DNA of 64,000 bases from Calliphora vicina (GCF_958450345.1 NC_088780.1:120046226-120110225); one strand, 5' to 3'. Positions 11,791 through 23,560 are shown, numbered from the stretch's first letter. Made by a program: numbers and translations. Notes: a model not told the origin generated them from the letters alone.

Positions 11791-14684
11791 ATAGTATTTA
11801 AATTGAATGCCAACTAATTATTATTTTATTCTACTGTGCGGATTCTTATATAATCACAACCAATATATAATAGGTGCACAGTTTTTCGTACATTTTGTAT
11901 AAAAACATTTTTCTGGTTCATCAGCTCTCCTATTGCTTTGACTTGTGGTTTTCAAGGGTTAATGAAATGCAAGTAAAAATAATAATATAGTCGTGGTTGA
12001 GTAGAACACCCAAATTGCTCTTAACACACAAAATTCCATCTAGTTCGTGGTCCCACTCCAAATGCCTTATATTTGAGTAAAATCTTTAGAAATCCTTTAT
12101 TTAAGGATGGTTTTCGAATATCTGTTTGAATCTTGCTGGCTGAATAATCAACAAACAATTAAACGAAACTACATTTTCTCCAATAAACAATCACTATATC
12201 ACGTTCTAAGCCCAATCTACTTTTGTTCCTAAAACAACACAAAGCCATTGTGAATGTGAATACATATTTATGTTTACATACATACATATTTTATGTTTAA
12301 TCATTTATATCCACTTGTATTTTCTAACGTTTTCTTGATTTCTTCCGTTTTTTATTGCCACAATTGTTACTCTATTGTTTCGTCCTTTTTGGTAGTTGCA
12401 CAAGTACGAGTTCATGTACAAAGTTTTAACTTTATTACCTGCTTGTAAATTCTATTGTTCTTGTTAAACTTTATTACATGAATCTATTTTGTATTTGTTT
12501 ATTCCTTTTTATATTTGTTTGTTTCTTTGTTGGTACAAATACCTACCTCTGTCCGTCCATCCGTCTGTCTTTCTATCTATCTATCTATCCATATACATCT
12601 GGTTATTTGCCTTGGTTGTTGTTGCAATAAATTAAGTTTTTCTTGTTAAATCCACTTGAGATTGTGTCGGTAATTTTCTATTTTTTTCCCAGTTTATTCC
12701 TTAGTTGAATGCAACAGTTAACAATGTTGCAAGAAACAGTTTTTTTCAAAACTACACATTACCAGATATCAAATTAAAGAGCAAAGTTTTTTATATTGAT
12801 TTATTTCAAACGATTAAAATATTTTTCAGTCGAAATGCTTGTTTATAAAATTTATGAAAAGTACTTTAAAAACTCAGACATACGTATAAAAATATATTAT
12901 AAACAAGAATTTGCTAAAATTACAATCTTCAAATAAGTGCACACCAGACCACTGTGCAAATATCTAAACATATTTTGCTTTAACAATGCATTGTCGAAGG
13001 CTTGTGCTAACAAAAGGTAAAATAATTCAATATTCTTATGTCTTGTCTCTTTTATCGTTATATTTGTGTTTTCTTTTTTTCCATTTATTCAACTGAAAGA
13101 TACTTTATTTTCAGTATATTCGAATGCGAAATATTTTATGAAACATGTCTTTTATATATTAAAATGTTATAGATTATGAAAAGGAATTTAAACAATTTCT
13201 ATAGATATTGGAAAGCACTTTTACTTTCAGTAGCTTGTCTTTGTGAAATATTTATACTAGTTAAATTTTATAAATCTATGTATATTAGGGTGCTCATTGG
13301 AACGCAATTACTATTTTGTATTTTTATATTCTCAATATAAATAAAATCAAATTTGTATAGAACTTTCAATTTCAAATGTTTTTCAAGCATTAAACTTTAC
13401 CAACAAAATCTCTTTATGATCCCAGTTTGGATGTTTATTTATACAAATTTTGCAATACGTCTTGTAATCTTATTACAAAATTTGTGACTTAAAAATGAGG
13501 CATTTACATACAACACATTCGATTGAAGCGAGCATTAATAGAGAATTATCCACTGAAACTAGAAACAATTTTGGTACAAGTTTAAAAAAATAAAATATGA
13601 AAAAAATTAATAATGAAAACTTCGGAACAAATTTTAAATTTAACATTTATTTGCATACATTTTTAAATTTTTTACCGAAGGTCACCAATTACAAATATTT
13701 TTCGAATAATATGTACACAACCACTTTTATTTATTTCAAAAGCTCATTTGCTGAATTCACAAAATCCCTTGTATCGTTGTATTGTGTGTATTATTGTATT
13801 CAAATACAATAGTGTAAGCTTGTTGTTGGTAATTTTCATACAAAAATTAAATACCCTTATACTCTTTTATTTTATATTTTTTTAAACAGTTGTATTGGTT
13901 TCCGTGCTATCAATGTAATACGAATACCAGTTATTAGGAAGAAGAAAGAAATTGCAAATATTTCACGATTCGACGGCTCTGCTTAATTGACTCTTAGGCG
14001 TTCGGCGCAAGTCGCAGTTGGGTGGTTACGATAACTCAATAAACATAGCATGCAGAGTAGTATTATTTTTGGAAAATTTTTGCTTGAAATGCAATAACAA
14101 CATTTTCAAAACATGTTTGTGAATTTACCAATTATATAAAACTGGTTTTATAATATTTGGAAAATACGTTCTCAATTATACACGGCATGTAACGAGCAAA
14201 AAAAGAAAATATGAAAAAATATAACTGAAATGTCTAAAAAAAAGAATATATTAATTCTAGTTTTGTCGAAAAAAATATTTTCAACCAATTTTTTTTTTAA
14301 AAATTTGTTGAAGAAAAATGATATTTTGCCGAATAAATTTTTGTCCATTTCAAAATAAACGTGTTAAAACATTTAAATATCGCAAAAAATAAATAAAAAA
14401 GCAAAGAATTAAATTCAAAGTCTGACGTTGTAGGGTTATAAATTTAAATATCTCCCTAATATTTCTACCTTGTGTATTATTGTATTATGAATAAAACAAA
14501 ATCCTAACTATTCCAAAAACAAAATACATGTTAGTCAATGTATTTTGTTGTTGTATCAGACATATGATTTGTTGTTTTTTGTTTGACAAAACTGAGTGTC
14601 TGATCTCTATGTATAATTTTCAATGATACTAGTTTTACTAGAGATGTATTTAAAGAAAGCTATTATTTTGTTTTGATTTTTTTT
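11791..14684. other. Unassigned AT-rich sequence with a microsatellite
   Basis: No gene is seen. A degenerate GTCC/GTCT/CTAT microsatellite lies at 12549-12590. A TATTAGGGTGCTC sequence near 13286 resembles the TTAGGGTG ends of the foldback elements, but no partner end was found. The frame at 13597-13812 is AT-rich and unrecognised. Confidence 0.4.
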
Positions 14685-14799
14685 TTAAATTATGATGACA
14701 ATACAACAAAATTTTATTGGATCTGGTTCATTTCGTTTTCGTATTTTTAAGAATATTTTCGTATTTTTTTTATAATGATAACAAAAGTATCTTTTATAA

Positions 14800-14940
14800 A
14801 ACTCTCCCTCCATTTGGCCAATTTTTTCTGCTACACCATCGAGTCCAGGGAGCCATGTAAGCGTTATTCTAAAATATCTCGCTATCTTGAAGACACCTGC
14901 TACTCCGTTAACGACAGCCTTGCTGTCAGTAAATATACAT
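14800..14940 (-). pseudogene. RNase H domain fragment of a non-LTR retrotransposon
   Basis: Minus-strand reading gives LCIFTDSKAVVNGV (a catalytic Asp of RNase H in the TDS motif) and then ITLTWLPGLDGVAEKIGQMEG, equivalent to the W-PGH-G-GNE-AD block. The His and last Asp of that block are lost. The beginning of the domain (NIRTALQVEIIAIKRATNWL) lies at 15398-15510, split off by the palindromic insertion at 14941-15397. A second copy of both parts is at 26560-26735 and 28259-28370. RNase H with this layout is typical of I/Jockey/R1-like LINEs. Confidence 0.65.
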
Positions 14941-15397
14941 AGGGGGGATTTCACGTCAAGTGAACCAACTTTTAAAATCGATGTCTTCCTATCAGGATGA
15001 AATTTGCACCAAGGTTTGACCTATTAGATAGTAATTCAGACACAATTTTTCAACAAGATCGGTCAAGAACAAAAAAACAAATCAAAAAAGTTTTTGATTT
15101 CGGAAAAAAAAATATTAAACATTTTTTATTTTTTTTTTAAATATTTTTTTTCGAAATATTGAAGAAATAGCTATGTAAACTATTTGTGACACATTTTGCT
15201 AAGAACAATAGGTAATAAGTTACAAGGATGAGAAAAATCACATGTTTGGCCAAAGTGTCAAATTTTTTTCTAACTCCGAGAGTTCTTGACCGATTTTGTT
15301 GAAAAATTGTGTCTTAATTACTATCCAATAGGTCTAACCTTGGTGCAATTTTCATCCCGATTGGAAGACATCGATTTTAAAGGATGGTTCACTTGAC
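14941..15397. mobile_element. Palindromic insertion splitting the RNase H fragment
   Basis: Inverted arms GTCAAGTGAACC...AAAATCGATGTCTTCC and GGAAGACATCGATTTTAAAGGATGGTTCACTTGAC run inward for over 120 bases (ACAAGATCGGTCAAGAAC against GTTCTTGACCGATTTTGTTG). The uninterrupted target is visible at 28245-28265, which gives the insertion point. A partial copy is at 39229-39480. No coding sequence. Confidence 0.7.
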
Positions 15398-15928
15398 TAT
15401 CTCCAGATATTCGATAACACCTCAGCCAGTTGGTTGCACGTTTTATGGCAATAATTTCCACCTGAAGAGCAGTGCGGATGTTAGGTAGGCTGAAGTAGTT
15501 ATTGATAAAGAAACCTCAGAAAATCTTATCAAAATCGGAAAACTAAAAATATCTTATTGTTCTTATTTGTTTAGTTTACTTTTAAACTTTAAAGTGTACT
15601 GAAAGTGTTTTTTAAATAAAATTAGGTATTTTTAATACTCAAAATTGTTCCAGTTGACTAAATTTGTATTTGCCAAACTAATGTATCTGCTTAAACTCGA
15701 AATCGAGAAATTTAAAAAAAAATCCTGAAATTACTTAGCCGCTAAGAACTACTACTAGTGAATTTTCAACCCACTCGCAACGTTATTGACTGGTGAATTC
15801 TGCATCATCAATTTCAATGTTAAATAAGTTGTTTACTGAATTTCGTTGTAGCCGTAGAAGCACGGAAGATGCCGAATATTCTGGACGGCCAATTAAGGTC
15901 TCCACAACTGAAAACAATTTAAAAAAAA
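15398..15928. repeat. Duplicated block, copy 1 (pairs with 28259-28793)
   Basis: About 530 bp almost identical to 28259-28793. It starts in the RNase H remnant, crosses unassigned sequence and ends in the mariner fragment directly before a DINE-1-like element in both places. Only a few differences were seen (for example TAAGTTG against TAAGTGG in the mariner part). Confidence 0.85.
15790..15925 (+). pseudogene. Mariner transposase N-terminal fragment, copy 1
   Basis: Reads FTEFRCSRRSTEDAEYSGRPIKVST from an in-frame ATG at 15817, the DNA-binding-linker region of mauritiana-like mariner transposases (W-FRRG-T-TDDAERSGRP). It is cut off by the DINE-1-like insertion at 15929. The C-terminal end of a mariner transposase resumes at 16735. 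Confidence 0.75.
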
Positions 15929-16670
15929 ACAAGTAAGAGTGCTATATTCGGTTATGCCGAATCTTGTATACCCTTCACCTTTGTTGTGGATGCATTATTA
16001 TTTTTTATAATAATTAGTATATATGTATATTGCCCACTTTCAGCGTACAAATTGTAGAAGTTACAAACGAATCAAAACACCAAAAAACAAAATACGCAAA
16101 GCAATGAAAACAACACACATCCAAACATACGTATTATTGCTTTTTTGTCAAAAGTTACAAACGAAATAAAACACCAAAAAACAAAAACAAAATACGCAAA
16201 GCAATAAAACCAACACACATCTAAACATACGTATTGTTCCTTTTTTGTCAAAAAAAAAAACAAAATACGCAAAGCAATGAAACCAACACACATCCAAACA
16301 CACGTTTTGTTGCTTTTTGTCAAAGCATTCAATAAATTTTCTTTTTTTTATGGAATTTTCAGAGGTTGTCTCGGATTTTTGCTCATATTTCCGTTATTTA
16401 TGGACGAATTTTGCTGATTTTAAATAACAAACTTCTCGAAAGCATGTCTGACAGAATTATTGAAGATTTGGATCTCGAAAGTATCTGGGGTCTTCAAAAA
16501 ATTGATTTCAACAGACAGACAGACGGACAGACAGATGGACATGGCTTAATCGACTCCGCTATCTGTAGGGATCCAGATCCTATAAATATAGAAAATGAAA
16601 AATGTAGAAATTACAAACGGAATGACAAACTTATATATGTATACCGTTCTCACGAAGGTGAAGGGTATAA
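15929..16670 (-). mobile_element. DINE-1-like element, ATTCGGC-hairpin type (inverted copy)
   Basis: A reverse-orientation relative of 9359-10195. It starts AACAAGTAAGAGTGC with hairpin ATTCGGTTATGCCGAAT, carries the same minisatellite units inverted, then the (CAGACAGACGG)n core next to GGCTTAATCGACTCCGCTATC, and ends with the GAAGGTGAAGGGTATA arm. It interrupts a mariner sequence, with mariner N-terminal code on its left and C-terminal code on its right. Confidence 0.7.
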
Positions 16671-16734
16671 CAAGATATGATGTTGTTATATGACCGGAGG
16701 TCGAAAAAGAGTACACACATCAGCAGTTTCCATG

Positions 16735-17035
16735 GAAAAATCCATGAATTAGACTACCTCTTCCACCCTATTCTCCGAATTTATCCCGATTAACCATTTC
16801 TTGTTTCCAAACCAGAAAAATATTTCAGCGGAAAGAAATTTGACTCACTAAAAATACCTATTTTGATGACCTCTACAAATTTTATTTTTTTAGGGATAAA
16901 TCAAATTGGAGAAACGTTGAACAAAGTGCATAGAGCTCAAAGGAGACTATGTTGAAAAATAAAATAATTTGTGATGCAAAATCCTGTATTTCAATCAAAA
17001 AAGCACGGACTATTTGATCCAACTTCTTAGCTAGT
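16735..17035 (+). pseudogene. Mariner transposase C-terminal end
   Basis: Reads HPPYSPN, then RKIFQRKE, YFDDLYKFYFF and a C-terminus equivalent to the mariner ending (E-W-KCI-L-GDYVEK), recognisable as SSKETMLKNK in shifted frame. The third catalytic Asp is Asn. Combined with 15790-15925 it marks an old mariner copy with a large internal deletion and a DINE-1-like insertion. Confidence 0.65.
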
Positions 17036-18116
17036 GTAAGGTTTACAACAGCCAGTTTTCAAACTTCTGGGCAGGTAATAATATTATGATGAATTCCTTT
17101 ACATTGATATACAAAAATTTAAATTTAAATATTTCACAGTCATGTCTTGTAACAACATTCCTAATATCCGTTATTTTCTTCTTTCCCTTTAAAATATCCA
17201 AACAACTGCCACCATCATCATCCATAGAAAAAAAACGTTGTGACCTCATTAAAAATTTAAATGATGAAAAATAGCATTAAACAGGTTAAATACATCAAAC
17301 TTAAACTTAATGCAAAACATACCAAAAATGGTAAAAAAAATCTATAAACTTTTATTATGACGATGACGAAGGTGTACACATCTCAGTTCATTTCTGCGTG
17401 TATTTTTTTTTTAATGCTGGTTGAAGAATGAACGAACACCTTTGGCATTCAAAATAACCGTCAAGTCAATGATTTTTCTTCTTCAACTTCAAGTACTATT
17501 TACTCTATACCGAGGAAGTCAAACAATATGAAAAATGTAAAAGAATACGAATAAAATAAAAAGTAAAGTAAAGTACATAGGTATATAAAAATGTATGAAA
17601 TGTGCATTTTTATAAGCAATCAAGAATTTACCAAGAGCAACAAAAAGAAATGTACAAACAAATATTAAAACAGAACAAAACCTTCCTCAAGAAGTTAAAA
17701 CAATAAAAATGTAGAGTTCACTCCCTAAATGTCAGTCAGACAGATTGCTCTGCAATATGTGGATGTACTTATGTACATTAGGATAAACCATAAAAAAGTT
17801 GTGCATGTTCCCAAATAAAATGAAACTTTGATTCACTCAAGATACAGTTTCTTAAAATTCTCTTGGGGTCAGTATTTTATGAGCTGGATTAAGGTTTTTA
17901 TGATCTGTTCATAATTCTCTCAAAGGAAACATATATATTACAGTTATAATTTGAAAGGACTTTATCTAAAACTATCGTATAAGTACAAAAATATTGGAAC
18001 TTTTTGCATATTTTGCAAAAATTTTAAATTTTTTAAATTTGAACATATTTAATTAAAATAATTAGTTTCAATTACACTGTACAACAACAAAAAAAAAATT
18101 ACAGGGTCAGACCAAT
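17036..18116. other. Unassigned AT-rich sequence
   Basis: No gene is recognised; frames at 17043-17274 overlap on opposite strands and are low-complexity. Confidence 0.35.
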
Positions 18117-18334
18117 AAATTTTGATAGAGGAGACAAAAAAAAAGACAACATTTTACATAAATTTACTGAAAATATTTTATACCCAAAATGTAAGGATCA
18201 CATGAATTCTTATGCCGATTAACAATAAGAATGTGCCAGAGTTGGGAAACTTCAACCCCCCCTCAAATTAAACTCAGATGTAAACTTTCAAAACGCCGAT
18301 ACATGTGTCTTTTTTTTCTCCTCTATTAAAATTA
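18117..18334. repeat. Foldback MITE candidate
   Basis: Inverted arms TTTTGATAGAGGAGACAAAA and its near complement TTTTCTCCTCTATTAAAAT enclose about 160 bases. Wider flanking homology (CAGGGTCAGACCAA against TTTGGACCAT) may be the outer ends. Non-coding. Confidence 0.5.
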
Positions 18335-19542
18335 CAAAACTTTGAATATTTTTGGACCATCAAGAGAATTTATATACGGAATTGACACAAATTTTGAAGA
18401 ACTTTCACAATACCAGTAATTCATATGGTTCCTTTGTGAGAAATATAAAAACCTTAAAACATGACATTTTTATCCTTTGATCCAGCTCTCCAAATATTGA
18501 TGGAAAGACAAACATTTTGAGAAATGGTCTCCTCAAACCAGCTAAACTATCATTTTAGTTGCGAACATCGACTTTACCACCAAAAAAACGGTGAAACCCT
18601 AATATACATACATACACAAGTAAGTATTTATTTCTTTTAAACCGAATATTGATTGCGTTAACATAGGAATCTTACAAATCAACTATATTTCAATCATTCG
18701 GAAGATACACTTAAATACAAAGGAAAATTGTAGTTAAAACCTAAAAAAAGGATTGTGAGTTAAGTGAGTAAAGAAATTGTCGAATATCGTTTGAGAGAAA
18801 ATAAAGAAAAAACAGTGAAATGAAATAAATTGAAGGGTAGTGAAGTGTGCTCGTGTTAAAATGAGTAATGGAAAATTTTGTAAATAATAATTTAAAGTGT
18901 CATTAAGACATACTTGTGATAGTGGATATTTAATTCTATACACATTCCATTGTGATTCATTAAAAGTTCGCATTGAATTGTTTATTGAAATATGGGACAA
19001 AACTCACTTGAAGAAGGAGTGAAATAATTAAATTATAAAAACGCATACGTCAAATAAAAGCTGTTTTTAAATCAAATTCTTTTCAGAAAGAAAATCCACA
19101 GCATTTTCATCAGAAATACATGGTTTATGCAAAATAGCACTCTTCATCAAAAACTCATTCTATTTTGACAAAAGAAAAATTAATGTCAGTTTTTTTCCCA
19201 TATTGAGAGAATTCCGAACTAGTGATTTTACGTATCATTTAGGGTGACAGCTAGTTACATTACTAGCTGCGTGACTAGTTATTTAAACACGCCAATTGAA
19301 CCTTTTTGATTACAATGAGACTGTCTCATAGCTGGTCCAAAGTAGTTATATAGCGTCAGTTACTTTACTAGCTACCTAACTGGTTACTTGATCAGCTACA
19401 AACTAATTATTTTAAATTGTACGGGTGCTAATTTACCTCAAATAGTCAGCTAGAAAGTCATATCATAGACAGTCCAATAAAGGATTGCTTGCAAACCAAC
19501 CTTCCTTCGACAAATCAATTAAAACAAACAATTTAAAAAAAA
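18335..19542. other. Unassigned sequence with an iterated ACTAGTTA/TAGCTA tract
   Basis: No gene. Between about 19245 and 19460 short words such as CTAGTTAC, TTACTAGCT and GACTAGTTA recur many times in both directions. Confidence 0.4.
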
Positions 19543-19628
19543 AACAAGTAAGAGTGCTATATTCGGTTATGCCGAATCTTGTATACCCTTCACCTTTGTT
19601 GTGGATGCAAAGGTGAAGGGTATACAAG
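19543..19628 (-). mobile_element. DINE-1-like element reduced to its ends
   Basis: AACAAGTAAGAGTGC, hairpin ATTCGGTTATGCCGAAT, then TATACCCTTCACCTTTG joined almost directly to AAAGGTGAAGGGTATAC. Only the two arms remain, with the whole core deleted, leaving a small hairpin. Confidence 0.7.
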
Positions 19629-20770
19629 ACAAATCTCCAATAGATAGCTTCTGGTGACTATAATAACTACTTCTTAAAGTGCAGTACAAAATAAAAGTTT
19701 AAAGTTGCATCACTATAGGTTACTAAGAGACACTACACAGAAAGAAAAAACACTTCTAAATTTAAGTTTATTTTACTCAAATTTAGCAAGAATTGTACTT
19801 AAAAATTTAAGCACGATTCATACTCATTTGTACTTAGAACAAGTATAAATGGGATTGATTAAAAAAATCAAGCGGAAATTTTTTTTAAAACAAGAACGAA
19901 ATTCTTGAATTAAGTAAGAAAAGTTTGTTTTAAGTACAATTCTTATATTGATCCATAATAGAAAAAGAGCGGTATAAAATTTACTCTCTGAGCTGTTCTC
20001 AAAATAATTTTCAACTCTCGCTGTCGCACTGTGGGAAAAATGACCAATCTAGCTTATAAAAAATATATATTTTTTTTTAAATTTATAAAACTATAGCATA
20101 GAATAATTCTGTGATAGTTGCTACTAAAAAATGCTTCAACATTTTTCGATTGATACGTTAATTATGAAAATACAGGGCCGTAAATGTATGCAATGAATAA
20201 GTAGTACGTTCATGTGGGATTTTGGTTTCATGTTTCACCCAATGTATTATCAAAAGTTTTATTGCGCTATTGAACCTACACTTTATTTTTGGATAAAACA
20301 AGCCCTATAGATTACGAGGACATGATTTGTTGTAGTGAAAATGATTTTAGTAATACCTTTTGCAGTTAAATATATAAAAGTATATTTTTGTAAAAAAATT
20401 TTAATGTGAAAAAGGATTAGAAAAAAGTACCCCTAATTGCCGCCAAACTAATTTTTGAATTTGAAACTAGATCTAATAAAGTAAGTATGGACAAAAAATT
20501 GGCTGCCACAAAGTATAATTTTAAGCAATTGTTTAACCCTCTGGCTCTGACACCAATATTTTTCTACGCTACCTGGCACTATTTACATTTATAAATACGT
20601 TTAATTTCTTGTATAATACATTTAATTTCCTATATAATCATATTGTTAGGGATACTCAACCATTAGGGATACTGGTGTAGCCGTCCTTAATTTCACCACA
20701 ATATGACCAGGCTTCAAATAACTAGTAGCAAAACCGTGTTTAAAATTGAGTTATTTACATACATAAATAA

Positions 20771-21088
20771 TAGGCAGGGTCGAATTGTATGGACGATAAA
20801 AAAGTAAGAAATCGTATAGCAGAAACGCAATCTACGGAAAATTCTAAGAAAGTTTCCTCAAGAAACCATAGGTCTAAAATGAAATCCTATCATGCGCATT
20901 TCGACTTTTATTCAATGATATTTCAGTATATATATTTTTTTAATAGTTTTGTTTTTGGATAAAATTCGAAATGCGCAAGATAGGATTTGATTTTAGACCT
21001 ATGGATTCTTGGGGAAAATTTCTTAGAATTTTCCGTAGAATGCGTTTCTGCTATACGATTTTTTATGAAAAAATCGACCCACCCTAAT
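20771..21088. mobile_element. Foldback MITE with GGCAGGGTCGA ends
   Basis: The left arm (GGCAGGGTCGAATTGTATGG, CGTATAGCAGAAACGCA, GGAAAATTCTAAGAAA, CATAGGTCTAAAAT) is matched inverted by the right arm, ending TCGACCCACCC. Arms are about 130 bases around a short AT-rich loop. The flanks AATAATA and TAATAAATA suggest a TA-rich target. Confidence 0.65.
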
Positions 21089-21138
21089 AAATAGGGTTAA
21101 ACAAATATATCTTGTGGGCGATATTCAAGTGTTTGTTT

Positions 21139-21272
21139 TTTGCCTGTTTTTTTAAAGTAAAATAAAAATTTTCGTTTTGAAATTTATATTGAAACGACAA
21201 TAAAAAACTAAAATTTGTTTTTGTTTTTAATATAAATTCCCAAATGGAAATTTTTATTTTCTACAACAGGCA
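21139..21272. repeat. Palindromic repeat
   Basis: TGCCTGTTTTTTTAAAGTAAAATAAAAATTTT on the left is matched by AAATTTTTATTTTCTACAACAGGCA on the right, about 134 bp in total. Non-coding. Confidence 0.5.
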
Positions 21273-21588
21273 GTGAAATTCTGATTTATTTTGTTGAACA
21301 TTAATATCAAGAAAAATTGTAATTTCCACAAAAACCTTTTGGTGCACCCTGTAATTAAACAGGGTGTCTACAAATACAATATATTTAAAGATCACTCTAT
21401 TAGCTACAATCGCTTCATACATTTCTACATCCTCAGATCAATAGTTTAAAAGCTACGATTTTTTATAAGCTAGATTGGTGATATTTCCCACTGTGAAGTA
21501 GTAACTTGTATCAGTCTGTTTTATGCGTTCCGTGTTGTTCTGTATTGTTTTCGATCTTATGTGTTTTTTTGTGTTGTGTGAAAAAGAT

Positions 21589-21913
21589 ATGAGTGAGGCA
21601 GAAGTGGTTCCGGACAAAGAAGACACCCTCCTGCTTCTCAGGTAACATACAACAGCTTGCAATATATGAAAGGTGAAAACATTAAGGAAGCAATACCTCC
21701 TCTTGGTCTTCGAATCGAATTTAGGAAGAAGCTTTTAAGTGGAAAAAATTCAGTTAAGCATTTAATAATAATGATTTTTGCAAATATAATTTAACAAATC
21801 TTAATCTTATTCTATAGTTTGGCATCGATGACGACACAATTTCTGTCCAATCCAAAGTTTACAACTGGCTAATTGAAGAAGATGACTTCCGTGGCAAACG
21901 AGTTTTAAGTAAG
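21589..21913 (+). pseudogene. Small split coding remnant with SAM-like motif inside a repeat
   Basis: An ATG at 21589 opens MSEAEVVPDKEDTLLLLR and then stops. A second frame from 21642 reads QYMKGENIKEAIPPLGLRIE, then FRKKLLSGKNS, with the spacing of a SAM-type helix bundle (the PLG-R--F-KKL motif). A 65-base GT-AG intron (21753-21817, donor GTTAAG, acceptor TTCTATAG) joins it in phase 0 to FGIDDDTISVQSKVYNWLIE..., followed by a further donor-like AAG/GTAATA at 21913. The first two frames do not join, so the copy looks broken. Similar SAM-like modules are known in transposon-related and zinc-finger proteins. Function unknown. Confidence 0.45.
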
Positions 21914-22019
21914 GTAATATAGTTAAATTGTATGTATATTTCTTTTTTTTCATCTCATATTAAATATTAAATTTTTAAAACAAAATAAAATTTATTAAAA
22001 ATAAAAAATAATGTGTTTT

Positions 22020-22265
22020 TCTTAAATCAATCTTAGTTTGGCTTACATCAAGTACGAATTCGAGCTTAAATCAATTCTATTTTTGGATTATATCTAGTAC
22101 GAGTTCGTGCTTAAATCTAGTTCAGAATTCTTGAAACTAGCTCATTTTGGGATTAATTAAATTTTTTTGGATTATATCAAGTATGAATTCGTGCTTAAAT
22201 CAAATTTAGAATTCTTGAAACAAGCTCATTTTAAGATTAATTCAATCTCGGCCGTACTTAGAGAG
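22020..22265 (+). repeat. About 85-bp tandem repeat, roughly three units
   Basis: Units share GGATTATATCTAGTACGAGT, TTCGTGCTTAAATC and GAATTCTTGAAACTAGCTCATTTT with moderate divergence. It lies near the right end of the 19734-22410 element and may be its iterated subterminal region. Confidence 0.6.
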
Positions 22266-22410
22266 AGCTAAAATTAAGATTTTTGGGCTTGATAAATCCG
22301 TACTTGAACCTAGTATTTTGTACTCGGTTTAAGAAAATCCGTACTTACACTACTATTGATACCGCTCCGGATTGATTTATGTACGGATTACTCAATTTTT
22401 TATAAGTGTA

Positions 22411-23161
22411 AAGCTTACGCTATGTTACATGGGATATCAGTAAACTTAAGCAAAATTAAATCAATACAATTTGTATAAAAAAAGTGACTAATATCTAGAT
22501 TACTTAGAGACACTTAAGTGAAAATTGTCTTCACGACAGATTACCTGGCATGTATAAAGTAACCAATTGTCGTCTCTCTGCACTAAATAGAGCACAAGTG
22601 ATAGGACATTAAATAGTGACAATTACTGTCTATTAGGGATACATTGTCTACTTGCTTAACTGCTGGGTAAGTACTGTAACTACATTTCAACTGCTTGTAT
22701 TATGTTTTCTTGCTACTTAATCCATTTTATTTAACATATTTTAAATTCAATGAAAAATTGCATACTACTGACATAAATAGTAACTCACACTAACTGCATT
22801 ATCTTCCCTTTTGGAAAAATCCTTCAACAATGTTACTGTTACGTTTTAGTGATGTTCCTTCATTCAACATCTCTTTCAAAAAAATAAAAATACAAAACGA
22901 AAAAGTGAAATACAAAACTACAAAATAGTTTATACCATAAAAACTGTAATCTTTCTGATGGCTTTAGAAAATAATGATGACAACAACAGCACAATATTCT
23001 AAAATCCATGCTGTAAGAATAACAGCAACAACACTAATAATAAACTGACATTGAACACATTTGAATCCTTAACGAAATATTGGTAAATAACAACATCAAA
23101 ACTACCAGAGAACTAGAAAATACATATTCACAGATATGTGCAAACACAGGCAAGTATACCA
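22411..23161. other. Unassigned AT-rich sequence
   Basis: No gene or repeat boundary seen. Confidence 0.35.
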
Positions 23162-23220
23162 AGTAAGAGTGCTATAATTATAATATTCGGCTATGCTGAA
23201 TTTTATATACCCACCACCAA
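23162..23220 (-). mobile_element. DINE-1-like end fragment
   Basis: AAGTAAGAGTGCTATAA, hairpin ATTCGGCTATGCTGAAT and TATATACCCACCACC mark the hairpin end of the ATTCGGC type only. Confidence 0.55.
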
Positions 23221-23331
23221 TATAATACGGACAACGGTTTGTTTAATAACATTTATCTGATTCACCCGAATTGGCTAGTTTTATATTTCCTATTTGTTAC
23301 TAGAAAATATCTGTGGTAAATTGCACATTGC

Positions 23332-23560
23332 TACACAGAGAAAACAGATTCGTGATACTAACCGAATTTGTTGCCAATCGAATGATTCTACCATAGTGAT
23401 CGAATTTTACAGTTGTGCCTACAAAATGTTAAAAGGGATAACAAAAGTTTCGTTGTTTTAACCGAAATTCGTCTTAGTCAACTAACCTTCTGTTGATAGA
23501 ACCGAATCATTCAATTGGCAACAAATTCGGTTGCTATAACGAATTTGTTTTCTCTGTGTA
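23332..23560. mobile_element. MITE with TACACAGAGAAAACA ends
   Basis: TACACAGAGAAAACAGATTCGT and the complementary ACGAATTTGTTTTCTCTGTGTA enclose about 185 bases with further inverted matches (CGAATTTGTTGCCAAT against ATTGGCAACAAATTCG). No coding. A related ACCCAGAGAAAAAAATACGG sequence starts near 31190. Confidence 0.65.

Larger units (their letters stand above)
19734..22410. mobile_element. Large nested repetitive element with ACACAGA...GTGTA ends
   Basis: The left end is TACACAGAAAGAAAAAACACTTCTAAATTTAAG; the right end, inverted, reads CTTTACACTTATAAAAAATTGAG. Both ends are built of iterated short segments with AAGTAC and TTAAGCACGA words, facing opposite ways. Inside lie a GGCAGGGTCGA foldback (20771-21088), a palindrome (21139-21272) and a small intron-bearing coding remnant (21589-21913). 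Overall boundaries are inferred from the matching ends only. Confidence 0.45.

Noticed and set aside
16072..16680. Frames of 86 and 104 codons
   Set aside because: Both lie in the inverted DINE-1-like copy; the + frame is the conserved core read through the microsatellite.
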